This document shows, piece after piece, positions 1-7,139 of a stretch of 21,787 nt of DNA (the first letter of the stretch is position 1; every line of letters starts with the position of its first letter). The stretch covers positions 1 through 21,787 of the forward strand of contig JAUPKV010000620.1 in assembly GCA_030837265.1 (NCBI GenBank), in the 5' to 3' direction. Position numbers and translations under genes: made by a program. The notes beneath the pieces are model-generated. The model made no database searches, was not told where the DNA came from, and saw only the letters and a list, made by a program, of their open reading frames with translations. Origin of the DNA: Methanobacteriota archaeon (GTDB lineage Archaea; Halobacteriota; Methanosarcinia; Methanosarcinales; Methanosarcinaceae).

Positions 1-544
1 AACAATCGAACATTGCGGACAGGCACTTAGAATTGCAAGAGAGATTGAGATCAAAAGAGAAGAAGGTGTCCTGCTTGGAAACATGGGACGAGCATATAAT
101 GATATGGCAAATCCAAAGAAAGCTATTGAGTATTATGAACAGGCACTCACAATTGCTAAGGAATACAGAAACCGGAGTGCAGAAGGAACTCTCCGTGGAA
201 ATCTGGGGTTAGCATACCGCAAAATAGGGGAATTCCGAAAAGCAATAGAATATTACGATCATGCGCTCAAAATAGCGCAGGACACGGAGGACAAGTATTC
301 ACAGGGGATCTTGCTCGGAAATATGGGAAGAGTATACCATATGCTGGGTGAACGGGGGAAAGCGATTGAATACTATGAGCAATCACTCTCCTTTGAAAGA
401 GAAATTGGAGATCAGAATATCATTGGTTTTTTCAAAAAGAATCTCAATGAACTGAGATATTCCAAAAAGCCAATTTCACAGACAAGCTCTAAACAAAACA
501 AATTCATAGAAGAACAGCAGAACCAGCGTCGATCTAACATTTGA
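1..544 (+). CDS. TPR repeat protein, 3' end only
   Basis: The reading frame is open from the left edge (first full codon at base 2) to TGA, giving about 180 visible residues; the true start lies outside the window. The protein is a run of about 40-residue tetratricopeptide repeats. Three copies of an L-x-G-N-[ML]-G-x-[AV]-Y helix A are each followed by a K-A-I-E-Y-Y helix B. This is the long-repeat (TPR_12/LGN-like) class, common in Methanosarcina as protein-interaction scaffolds. The last about 30 residues are polar (Q/N/K/S-rich) and look disordered. No enzymatic domain or membrane segment is visible in this part, so its partner is unknown. It converges on the hydrolase gene 30 bp away. Confidence 0.9.
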   Translation, partial: TIEHCGQALRIAREIEIKREEGVLLGNMGRAYNDMANPKKAIEYYEQALTIAKEYRNRSAEGTLRGNLGLAYRKIGEFRKAIEYYDHALKIAQDTEDKYSQGILLGNMGRVYHMLGERGKAIEYYEQSLSFEREIGDQNIIGFFKKNLNELRYSKKPISQTSSKQNKFIEEQQNQRRSNI

Positions 545-573
545 AATATTTTAAGCAATGATATTCAATATTG

Positions 574-1626
574 TCACTCAAAATAGTTCTTTCCCAATCT
601 TCTCTCCTTCCTACCCTGCATGCTCGCATATGCAACATAATCCCCACTTTTTTCATCAAAAACGAACCTGTAAACGGTTTTAAAGTAAGCCCAGGATTTT
701 ACATACGGGTCCCTCGCATCACTCATTACGACGGTCAAAGAACTGTTTTCTTCCAAGATATTATATACTGGATAGTCAATTTCTTCAGGAACTGCCGTGC
801 TGTAGAGCTTCTCTGCTCTTTCGACATATGCGAAGGCATCGGAGACATTGCCGCTTATGTTAATTTTCTTAATATATTCACTTTTTTCGATCCCTGACCA
901 GTAGCTCAGATCCATGATCTTGTAGTGGGTGGAGTTGTACTGATAAGCGGTTAGGAATTTCCCAAAGGACGTAGGATAGGTGTCCTGGTAGCTAATAACT
1001 TTTCCTTCGGCTTCGGATATATGATCCAGGAAGAATAATTTTGTTATAGGGGTAACTGTAAGCCAGACAATAAGCACAATTAAAAGAGCTGTATATATTC
1101 GGTTCCGGTTATTTGTGACAAAAGTACAGAATTTATTAAATTTCCCGTTCCATTTTTCCCTGCTTTTCATATATGCAACAAGTACGATAAAGATGGGCAG
1201 CAGAGGAAGAATATTTGCCAGGGGATCCAGAAAAGAAATGGATCCCATAATAGATGCATCCGTACTGAACGGGTATAGAGGACGCATTTTCCAATTAGTG
1301 GCATAATCGAGGTAAACGTGAGAAAAGATAGCTGCAAACCCTGCAATTGTGAATAGGTGGTCTTTTGTTTTAATGTAGATAAAAAACGTGACTAGTAGAA
1401 TGAAAAGGATTGAGTGCATGATCTCTCTGTGGCCAGACAGGTAAAAAAGCTGGTTTCGCACATCATGGCTCACACTGTTGCTGACCAGGACAAAAAGAGA
1501 ATAAGGAATGAAATCCAGGTCAGGAAGAATTGATAAAAAAGCAAGAATATTTCGTTTTTTCCCTTTAAAACCAAGGGCCAATGCTATGAGAAGGCCGACT
1601 CCAAGGTGGGAAAGTGAATTCACCAT
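574..1626 (-). CDS. YdjM-like membrane metal-dependent hydrolase
   Basis: 350 residues. The N-terminal half matches the YdjM/LexA-regulated membrane-bound metal-dependent hydrolase family (PF04307). Conserved polar groups sit between hydrophobic segments: S-H7-L-G near the start, P-D36-L-D38 after the first helix, G-H66-R-E-x-x-H71-S, and H103-x-x-x-D107. These are the expected metal ligands. Several membrane helices lie before residue 155 and another near 175-195. The last about 150 residues form a soluble, probably extracytoplasmic, domain that I do not recognise. The substrate is unknown for the family. A TATA-like stretch lies at about 1657-1668, giving a short leader before the ATG. The gene stands alone, convergent with the TPR gene. 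Confidence 0.8.
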   Translation of the reverse strand: MVNSLSHLGVGLLIALALGFKGKKRNILAFLSILPDLDFIPYSLFVLVSNSVSHDVRNQLFYLSGHREIMHSILFILLVTFFIYIKTKDHLFTIAGFAAIFSHVYLDYATNWKMRPLYPFSTDASIMGSISFLDPLANILPLLPIFIVLVAYMKSREKWNGKFNKFCTFVTNNRNRIYTALLIVLIVWLTVTPITKLFFLDHISEAEGKVISYQDTYPTSFGKFLTAYQYNSTHYKIMDLSYWSGIEKSEYIKKINISGNVSDAFAYVERAEKLYSTAVPEEIDYPVYNILEENSSLTVVMSDARDPYVKSWAYFKTVYRFVFDEKSGDYVAYASMQGRKERRLGKNYFE

Positions 1627-1656
1627 TGTTATATCCCTTAAAAATGGAAAAGATAT

Positions 1657-1670
1657 TAAAATATATACTA
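1657..1670 (-). promoter_or_regulatory. TATA box for the YdjM-like gene
   Basis: On the minus strand an A/T stretch reading TATATATTTTAAT lies about 30-45 bases before the ATG at 1626. It is a reasonable archaeal TATA element. This rests on position and composition only. Confidence 0.35.
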
Positions 1671-1720
1671 AGGTAATGGTAAGGGCATCTCTATTATTAA
1701 CTGGTTCCGGGTCAAATCAA

Positions 1721-2347
1721 TTAAAGCTCAGCTTGTTTCAGGATCTGGTCTTTAATATAGTTTTCACAAGCTTTTACCTGTCCGAGATCGCCGTAAGTCT
1801 CATTCAGTTCCTCTAATTCGTTTAGAGTTATTGTGTAACTTTGATCCGGAAAATCCGGAATTCCTTTTTGAATTGTAAACCCATTTACTTTTTTTGTGAC
1901 CGTATAAAAGTCCAGAGCATTTCCTGAGTTGTCAAAGATTATGACTTCAGATACTCCTTCCGGAATCTGGCCATAAGCTAACCCACAGACACTTCTTATG
2001 CTTATAAAAACCGGTTTTTCAGAGAATGGGTATTGAGCCTGTAAATTATGCAAGAAATCCAGGTCAGCCTGCGTTGTAGAGTTGTCTCCTTCTGCATGAA
2101 TGCTATTATTAGGGTTTATTACGGATGACGCCCTGGAAATAAGAACTTCTCCATAGAACCATAGTGTATGGCAATAAGTCCTCATAGTAGCAAATGTATC
2201 CTCTCCGTGAGGCTCATTTTCTATCATGTATATTATCCCTTTCTTCTGCGTTTGATTCCCTGCAAATGCCGAAGATGAACATACAACAAGTAGAGCCATC
2301 AGTATTAGAAATATTTGTACCTTATTTTTTGGTTTAGTTGAACCCAT
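1721..2347 (-). CDS. Exported protein of unknown function
   Basis: I do not recognise this family. The frame is open from a TTG at 2356, but the ATG at 2347 is the better start. It gives a classic signal peptide: basic N-terminus (T-K-P-K-N-K), hydrophobic core of about 15 residues and an S-S-A-F-A cleavage-like site, for a precursor of 208 residues. The mature protein has no further membrane helix. It contains a few cysteines and a C-terminal acidic/Leu-rich stretch (L-N-E-L-E-E-L-N-E-T) that may be helical. It is probably released or held at the cell surface. Its neighbours are also membrane or surface genes, but nothing shows an operon. Confidence 0.75.
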   Translation of the reverse strand: MGSTKPKNKVQIFLILMALLVVCSSSAFAGNQTQKKGIIYMIENEPHGEDTFATMRTYCHTLWFYGEVLISRASSVINPNNSIHAEGDNSTTQADLDFLHNLQAQYPFSEKPVFISIRSVCGLAYGQIPEGVSEVIIFDNSGNALDFYTVTKKVNGFTIQKGIPDFPDQSYTITLNELEELNETYGDLGQVKACENYIKDQILKQAEL

Positions 2348-2356
2348 AATAACCAA

Positions 2357-2708
2357 CGTATGATATTTTTCTATGAAAGGACAACAACTATTAGACAGCC
2401 CCTAATATTAAATAGATTACCTTTCAGTTTCTTTCAAACATTCTGCTAAAGACTCCTGACGACTGGAAAATGGAGTATTACATTGTAAAACACAGCTTCA
2501 GAGTTATACAAACTGAGCCCACTGATATTTTTTGAAGTCCTAAATTCAGTATTTTCTTCCAGAAAGAATAAACTTGAAATCATGTAACCTTTTACAAAGT
2601 TTCCAGATAATTCCGGAAAACATAAGCAAATTACGCGATCTTCGAAAAAAATGAAAAAGGTTTCATTGAAGGCGCTGACTTAGTAAAATTTGAAGTTTAT
2701 CGATAGTG
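2357..2708. other. Intergenic region with a possible decayed plus-strand ORF
   Basis: There is no intact gene in these 352 bases. Codons from about 2543 give a coding-like run ending I-P-E-N-I-S-K-L-R-D-L-R-K. A seven-A run at 2645-2651 then appears to shift the frame into N-E-K-G-F-I-E-G-A-D-L-V-K-F-E-V-Y-R, with a TAG stop at 2704-2706. This could be the tail of a dead gene, but I do not recognise the protein. The rest is AT-rich upstream sequence for the exported-protein gene, with no confident promoter. Confidence 0.3.
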
Positions 2709-3833
2709 TCATTCTCTTCTACAAAGAAACACTACAAGCAACCCGACTATTCCATAAATTATTTCAAATCCAGAAGTTTTTTTGCTTTCTGTATTAGAAG
2801 CATCCGGGCTTTGATTCTGCTGAGTAATGGGTTTTGACTGTATTTCACTTACATTTTCTGTTGCCGATGCCGTACTTGCAGGAGTTGCTGCTGTTTTAGC
2901 GAACTTTTTAATGGGAGAACCCAAATCCGAAACATAAACAATACCTGAAGAATCGACTGCAACAGTAGTTGGGCCATTTAATTTTGCTTTGTCGCTGTCT
3001 GAAGAACCCCACTGTGTCAGATACGTGCCGTTGCTGTCAAACTTCTGAATGCGATTGTTATCTGAATCGACAACATAGATATTGCCCGAAGAATCGACAG
3101 CAATATGTTTTGGATTATTAAATTGTCCGTCACCGGTGCCCTCAGAGCCCCACTGTATCAGGTAGGTGCTATTATTGTCAAACTTTTGAACGCGACTATT
3201 GCCCCAATCTGCAACATAAACATCGCCTGAAGAATTTACAGTAACATACCGTGGTTTATCAAACTGTCCGTTACCAGTGCCATAAGAACCCCACTGTGTC
3301 AAATATGTGCCGTTGCTGTCAAACTTTTGAATGCGATTATTATCCGTATCAGCAACATAAATATTGTCCGAAGAATCGACTGCAATACCACATGGAGCAG
3401 TAAATTGTCCGTCACCAGTGCCCTCATAACCCCACTGTGCCAAATACGTACCATTGCTGTCAAACTTCTGAATGCGATTATTTATTTCATCGACAACATA
3501 CAAATTGCCCACAGAATCGAGAGCAATATCATTTATTGAGCCGAATTGTCCTTTTTCTGAGCCTGATGAACCCCATTGTGTAAGATAGTTGCCGTTACTG
3601 TTATACTTCCCAATACGGGCGTTGCCATTATCAGCAACTATAACATTGCCAGAAGAATCGAAACCTATGCCCTGTGCATCAAAAATTTGTCCGACGCCTT
3701 CGCCCATAGAACCCCATTGAGTAACGAAGGTATAATTTTCAGCATACGTGGTAGAAGAGGTCATCATTCCAAGAAAAAGCAAAACCGAAAAAAACAGAAT
3801 TTTCCTCAGGATATTCGGATGTTGATATTCCAT
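2709..3833 (-). CDS. Secreted NHL-repeat beta-propeller with archaeosortase-like tail
   Basis: 374 residues. A signal peptide (hydrophobic core about residues 12-30) is followed by six tandem repeats of about 47 residues, each with Q-W-G-S..G-x-G-Q-F, a G-[IV]-A-V-D-S-S-G-N-[IV]-Y-V-x-D core and N-x-R-I-Q-K-F. This is the NHL pattern and fits a closed six-bladed propeller. Most repeats carry N-G-T sequons. A Ser/Thr/Gln-rich linker (about 315-350) leads to a C-terminal S-G-F, a hydrophobic helix and R-R-E. That is the layout of the PGF-CTERM archaeosortase signal, except that Pro is Ser (codon TCT). It is likely displayed on the cell surface. AGGAG lies 7 bases before the ATG. Ligand unknown. 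Confidence 0.88.
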   Translation of the reverse strand: MEYQHPNILRKILFFSVLLFLGMMTSSTTYAENYTFVTQWGSMGEGVGQIFDAQGIGFDSSGNVIVADNGNARIGKYNSNGNYLTQWGSSGSEKGQFGSINDIALDSVGNLYVVDEINNRIQKFDSNGTYLAQWGYEGTGDGQFTAPCGIAVDSSDNIYVADTDNNRIQKFDSNGTYLTQWGSYGTGNGQFDKPRYVTVNSSGDVYVADWGNSRVQKFDNNSTYLIQWGSEGTGDGQFNNPKHIAVDSSGNIYVVDSDNNRIQKFDSNGTYLTQWGSSDSDKAKLNGPTTVAVDSSGIVYVSDLGSPIKKFAKTAATPASTASATENVSEIQSKPITQQNQSPDASNTESKKTSGFEIIYGIVGLLVVFLCRRE

Positions 3834-4149
3834 TCAATAGCTCCTATTTAATCCTTTTCCGAAATCAATCTTCTTTCAAAAACATTCTCATAAACAGGTT
3901 CTAGGGATGCAGATATTAGCCAAGTTCCGGCCTAAAAAAAAGTAATTAATTGTTTTGAATAGGCCAGTTAACCTAAAGACCTTAAAATTTAAAGGCTACT
4001 GTCAAAAGATCTAAATATACTATAGATTGACTAATAGAATTCCTTTTGTTTTCTCAATAATCTGTTGAATATATAAAATTTCCGATTTGATTTCTACTTG
4101 TGACTTTTATCTTGACGATCTCATAATTATTTTTCTTGATACCGGGCCT
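3834..4149. other. Intergenic region with possible terminator of the psp operon
   Basis: 316 bases between pspAA and the NHL gene, both minus strand. A 6-bp perfect inverted repeat (GGCCTA at 3929-3934, TAGGCC at 3960-3965) encloses a run of eight A at 3934-3941, which is T8 in the transcribed direction. It may end the pspA-pspAA transcript. The NHL promoter must lie between here and 3834; a weak GTTTATGAG stretch near 3890-3900 is the only candidate I see. No RNA gene or ORF was recognised. Confidence 0.35.
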
Positions 4150-4428
4150 TCAATCTTTAAAAATACCTTCTCCTTTAAATACGGCTTTGGCCTCTTCAAA
4201 ACTCAGGTCCCCGGGGGGCACAATTATGTCGGATTTTACGATTTCCTTCGGATCAAGTGGCTCTGCTCTTCCCTTGATCTCGGAGATCAGTCTTACAAGC
4301 TCTTTTATATATTCTTCAGCTTTTCCTTCCTCAACCAGAGTCACAATGTGATTATCTATTTTATTCAGTTCATTACAAAGGTCTTCAGAAGCCTGGTATT
4401 GTCCTTCTCCCATAATCCTGATAATCAT
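4150..4428 (-). CDS. pspAA: PspA-associated protein PspAA
   Basis: 92 residues. The sequence follows the PspAA small-domain pattern. It starts M-I-I-R-I-M-G-E-G-Q-Y, continues with a helical middle (L-N-x-I-D-x-H-I-V), and ends with a K-S-D-I-I-V-P-P-G-D-L-S strand-and-turn plus E-E-A-K-A-V-F-K-G-E-G-I. PspAA is known as a partner encoded next to PspA in actinobacteria and archaea, presumed to act with PspA in envelope-stress responses; its biochemical role is not settled. The ATG follows the pspA TGA by two bases, and its GGAGG lies within the last pspA codons, so the two are almost certainly translationally coupled. Family assignment is by recollection of the conserved motifs. Confidence 0.8.
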   Translation of the reverse strand: MIIRIMGEGQYQASEDLCNELNKIDNHIVTLVEEGKAEEYIKELVRLISEIKGRAEPLDPKEIVKSDIIVPPGDLSFEEAKAVFKGEGIFKD

Positions 4429-4430
4429 TT

Positions 4431-5189
4431 TCAGCCCTCCTTTTTTTCTTCTGCACCTTTGCTTTCTTCCGTACTCTTAGGCTTTTCGGAGTTCTTTCCG
4501 CCTTCGGCTTTAAGCCGTGCAAGTTCGGAATCGACATTGCTTTGCGCACTGATCTTTGCAAGTTCCCTGTCGATATCGTCCTTACTGCCTGTAAGGTCCT
4601 GGAGAGTCCCGGATTCCATAAGATCATCAATCGCATTGGCGCGGGCTTTCATTTCTTCCGTCTTGTTTTCGGCCCTATCAAGGGCAAGACCTACATCGGC
4701 CATCTCTTCGCTGATTCCGGTAATAGATTCGTTTATTTTCACCTGGGCTTCAGCTGCCGAGTACTGGGCCTTAACAGACTCTTTTCGTGTCCTGAATATT
4801 TCAACTTTGGTTGAAAGGCGTTTTTCCGAAGCTATTAGTTTTTCTTCCTGTTTTTCAAGCTCAACAATTTCTTTATCAATTCCGTCAACCTGCTGAACGA
4901 GGGCAGCTTTTCTCTCAAGGGCCTGTCTTGCAAGGTCTTCTCTATTAGCTGAAATCGCGTCTTTAGCCTGCCCTTCAAGTTTGTTTACATTCAGCATCAG
5001 TTTTTCACGCTGGAGCTGAAGACGTCTTTTTGAAGTTGTAACCTCTACAACCCCTCTCTTAACATTCTGGAGAAGTTCTAGCTGCTTCTCATATGAATAA
5101 TCAAGCGTTTCCCGCGGGTCTTCCATCCTGTTAAGTATCTTATTCATCTTTGATTTGACTACCGTTTCCATTCTTGCGAATAATCCCAT
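4431..5189 (-). CDS. pspA: PspA/IM30 (Vipp1) family membrane-stress protein
   Basis: 252 residues, typical family length. It starts with the family's short amphipathic segment (M-G-L-F-A-R-M-E-T-V-V-K-S-K-M-N), then E-D-P-R-E-T-L-D-Y-S-Y, then a nearly continuous coiled coil rich in K/E/Q/R to about residue 190. A low-complexity tail of Glu, Lys and Ser follows. PspA/IM30/Vipp1 proteins belong to the ESCRT-III superfamily and polymerise on membranes to protect against leakage or remodel bilayers. It is cytoplasmic and peripheral to the membrane. It is the first gene of a two-gene operon with pspAA. A purine-rich AGGGGAAG lies just before the ATG. It is divergent from the msvR remnant with 404 bases between starts. 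Confidence 0.92.
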   Translation of the reverse strand: MGLFARMETVVKSKMNKILNRMEDPRETLDYSYEKQLELLQNVKRGVVEVTTSKRRLQLQREKLMLNVNKLEGQAKDAISANREDLARQALERKAALVQQVDGIDKEIVELEKQEEKLIASEKRLSTKVEIFRTRKESVKAQYSAAEAQVKINESITGISEEMADVGLALDRAENKTEEMKARANAIDDLMESGTLQDLTGSKDDIDRELAKISAQSNVDSELARLKAEGGKNSEKPKSTEESKGAEEKKEG

Positions 5190-5241
5190 AATTCTTCCCC
5201 TTTACTTTATAAATAATCAATTTAGCAGATTTAATTCGTCA

Positions 5242-5265
5242 ATCATTCCAAATATCATTCCAAAT
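5242..5265. repeat. 12-bp tandem duplication upstream of pspA
   Basis: ATCATTCCAAAT occurs twice head to tail with no mismatch (5242-5253 and 5254-5265). It lies 53-76 bases before the pspA ATG, where a regulator or a duplicated promoter element could sit. Confidence 0.8.
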
Positions 5266-5323
5266 TATTTGAGATATGTCTGCATTTTTGAATAATTGAA
5301 TTATGTGCTGTTTATTATTTGGC

Positions 5324-5359
5324 TAGAGCTATATTCTTACTTAGAGCTATATTCTTAGT
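5324..5359. repeat. 18-bp tandem duplication in pspA-msvR spacer
   Basis: TAGAGCTATATTCTTA followed by CT, then the same 16 bases followed by GT: two adjacent 18-bp units differing at one base. No function can be assigned. Confidence 0.8.
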
Positions 5360-5394
5360 TTATCTATTTTTCATTTGTGATTGAATTTAAATTT

Positions 5395-5421
5395 GTAAGT
5401 AAATTAAGGTTCTTTACTTAC
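5395..5421. promoter_or_regulatory. Perfect 9-bp inverted repeat, operator or hairpin
   Basis: GTAAGTAAA (5395-5403) and TTTACTTAC (5413-5421) are exact reverse complements around a 9-base centre. The arm centres are 18 bases apart, close to two helical turns, which suits a dimeric DNA-binding protein. No T-tract follows, so a terminator is less likely. It lies between pspA and msvR and could control either. Confidence 0.5.
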
Positions 5422-5538
5422 TTTCTGATCATTCCAGTCCATACCATAAATTTATTTTTTCTTATTTGAACTTTTATAACGAAAGATTACATCTCGGAGG
5501 GTTATTTTTACGGTTTATTATATTTACAATGAGAAATA

Positions 5539-5567
5539 TTCGATCTTGTGCGAACGGTTTATATATT
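5539..5567 (+). promoter_or_regulatory. MsvR-type operator and TATA box of msvR
   Basis: TTCG-N8-CGAA at 5539-5554 is a dyad of the kind reported for MsvR binding boxes (TTCG...CGAA). It directly abuts a strong TATA element, TTTATATATT at 5558-5567. Transcription would start near 5588-5590, only a few bases before the ATG at 5594, so the mRNA would be nearly leaderless. The dyad overlaps the BRE position, which would suit repression of its own gene. The motif match is from memory of published MsvR work. Confidence 0.6.
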
Positions 5568-5593
5568 CAGAGTACAACTTAGTTAAAGATATT

Positions 5594-6334
5594 ATGGCAA
5601 TGCCTGAGAATAAGACAGGATTCTTTTATACTGAAAAAGGGTTAATAGCTGTCGGCAGTCCTGTAAAAATCCAGATCCTTAATTTACTCAGGAAAGAGCC
5701 CAAATCGTTTGAAGAAATTGTAAAATTTACGTCAAAAGCCAAATAAACTATTTAAGTACACCTAAACAATCTAAGGGCATGCGAACTTGTGGAAGAAAAT
5801 TATGATCCTGAAGATCGCCGCCGTAAGATCTATTCTCTCATATCTCGCTACATGGGTTGCTCTAAAGAACCTGCCATCGAGCATTACAACATTTTTCTGG
5901 AAACAGTTGCAGCAAAGGTGAATGATAGGTTTTTCTTCAATGAAACCTTGTTTCACGCCCTGAATTTTGGTTTTGAAGCATATGGGATTGATAATGCGCC
6001 AGTTGTAAAACTCATAGGAAATGACATTGGGATTCATCTGTCTTCAAATTTCGAAGCTGTAACTCTTGAAGAACTTCTAATAGAAATTGCTGGCTTTCTG
6101 GAGTTCCACGGGAACTGTCAGGTTTCCATACTCTTTAAAAACATCCTTTCCCTTAAAATTGAAGATGATTTCAAAGCCAGAACAATGCCTGTTGTCGGAA
6201 AGCCTTTATGCACCCTCAAAGAAGGAATCATTGAGGGAATACTCAAGGAAAAGTTAGGAGAGAAATGCAGCGTACTTGAGACGGAGTGCTATGGGACAGG
6301 GCATGAGCACTGTCTTTTTGTGGTTACCTTATAA
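5594..6334 (+). pseudogene. msvR: MsvR redox regulator interrupted by two TAA codons
   Basis: In one continuous frame this would encode 246 residues. It has an ArsR-like winged helix (residues about 15-85) and a V4R (4-vinyl reductase) domain (about 90-246), the architecture of MsvR, a methanogen redox-responsive repressor. Codons 51 (5744-5746) and 54 (5753-5755) are TAA. Both fall in the recognition helix, K-A-K-[stop]-T-I-[stop]-V-H-L, where ArsR-type helices usually carry Ser. The following 192 codons are open with no frameshift. Cysteines fall at 63, 89, 175, 206, 225, 232 and 240; positions 63, 175, 206, 225 and 232 match the cysteine numbering I recall for M. acetivorans MsvR, which supports the ATG at 5594. 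A GTG at 5789 could start a V4R-only protein of 181 residues. Recent inactivation is the simplest reading. Confidence 0.85.
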
Positions 6335-6355
6335 GCTTTTTCTTAAATCAACGAC

Positions 6356-6403
6356 TCAATAGACTTCTCCAATTACGGCTCAACGGGCTTCTCCAATTAC
6401 GAC
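6356..6403. repeat. 24-bp tandem duplication across a stop codon
   Basis: Two adjacent 24-base units (6356-6379 and 6380-6403) match at 20 of 24 positions. Each contains a TCA, which is a TGA stop on the minus strand. The unit includes the last codons of the DUF2110-like gene, so a second copy of its C-terminus, V-I-G-E-x-x-stop, lies directly after its real stop in the same frame. Confidence 0.85.
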
Positions 6404-7075
6404 TCCCATTTCGGATTTGAGGCGTGGACCTATTGCTGCAACAATGCCCGGACCATCAGTGTTTTCCTTACAAACGATTGAATGTTCCAGTAGCCCAAGG
6501 CGTTCGATTTCATAAATATCTCTGCCGTGACCTGTCTTTTTTATTGCACTTTTTATTTCCGAACGAGTTGCTGCATTAACTATAACCCTATCAGTACTTG
6601 CTTTTTTCCAGATCCACCAGAGATCAAGCTGTTTTTTAGTAAAACGGATCTTTGTCTTTTTATTTTCTTCGAAAACCTCGATTTCAACTGGCAGATGTGG
6701 TATCAAGCCGAACCTTGCAGCAATCTGTGCTGGCTTTCCGCTGCCCAGGGCTTTTAATTCTTCGGTTTCAATTTTGAGAGGTATGCCAATATTAACAAGA
6801 AAAGCGTCTTCTAAAAAAGCTTGAAGAAAGCCCCTGTACATCCTGCCAGGCTCTGCCTTTACAGCAGGTGTCCCAAACCTGGAAACCAGGATATTAGCTG
6901 ACACCTCTTCATCCCCACCTTCAAGGGAAAATTCAGCCCAGTTTTCCGGAGTAATAGAAATCTCAACCTTAACATCAAGATCTTTTAATTCGTTCTCAAC
7001 TAGGGTTTTCAAGAGGCCAGCCATCCTATCCCTGTTTTTCCCGTAAACATGCTGTATAGTTACAACTTTTATCAT
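6380..7075 (-). CDS. DUF2110-like archaeal protein
   Basis: 231 residues. It looks like the archaeal DUF2110 family, conserved in methanogens and without an established function; this is recollection from overall pattern and length. Visible features are an N-terminal alpha/beta segment (V-V-T-I-Q-H-V-Y-G), a central F-G-T-P..G-x-M-Y-R-G-F-L-Q-A-F stretch, a basic K-K-T-K-I-R-F-T-K-K-Q-L segment with a W-W-I-W cluster, and a Gly-rich C-terminus. There is no signal peptide or membrane helix, so it is cytoplasmic. The basic face could suit RNA binding, but that is a guess. AAGGA lies 7 bases before the ATG. It is 64 bases downstream of the winged-helix gene and may be co-transcribed with it. Confidence 0.6.
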   Translation of the reverse strand: MIKVVTIQHVYGKNRDRMAGLLKTLVENELKDLDVKVEISITPENWAEFSLEGGDEEVSANILVSRFGTPAVKAEPGRMYRGFLQAFLEDAFLVNIGIPLKIETEELKALGSGKPAQIAARFGLIPHLPVEIEVFEENKKTKIRFTKKQLDLWWIWKKASTDRVIVNAATRSEIKSAIKKTGHGRDIYEIERLGLLEHSIVCKENTDGPGIVAAIGPRLKSEMGVVIGEAR

Positions 7076-7139
7076 AATTTTCCTTCTATTTTTCTAAACA
7101 CTGCTTCAATACTGACTCTGTACAGAAAAACTGTTCAGT

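Larger units (their letters stand above)
5190..5538. other. Divergent pspA-msvR intergenic region
   Basis: About 350 AT-rich bases with no ORF. It holds a tandem 12-bp duplication (5242-5265), a tandem 18-bp duplication (5324-5359) and a perfect 9-bp inverted repeat (5395-5421). These are listed separately. I see no RNA gene and no single compelling pspA TATA box; ATTTATAAAG at about 5205-5214 lies too close to the pspA ATG for a normal start site. Confidence 0.5.

Noticed and set aside
571..897. 108-codon plus-strand ORF opposite the YdjM-like gene
   Set aside because: It is an antisense shadow of a gene with clear family motifs.
4087..4896. 269-codon plus-strand ORF opposite pspA and pspAA
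   Set aside because: It is a Ser/Leu/Phe-rich mirror of the strongly coding minus strand, with no family features and no promoter.
5744..5755. The msvR stops as recoded codons (pyrrolysine read-through)
   Set aside because: Methanosarcina decodes TAG as pyrrolysine; both codons here are TAA, for which no such decoding is known.
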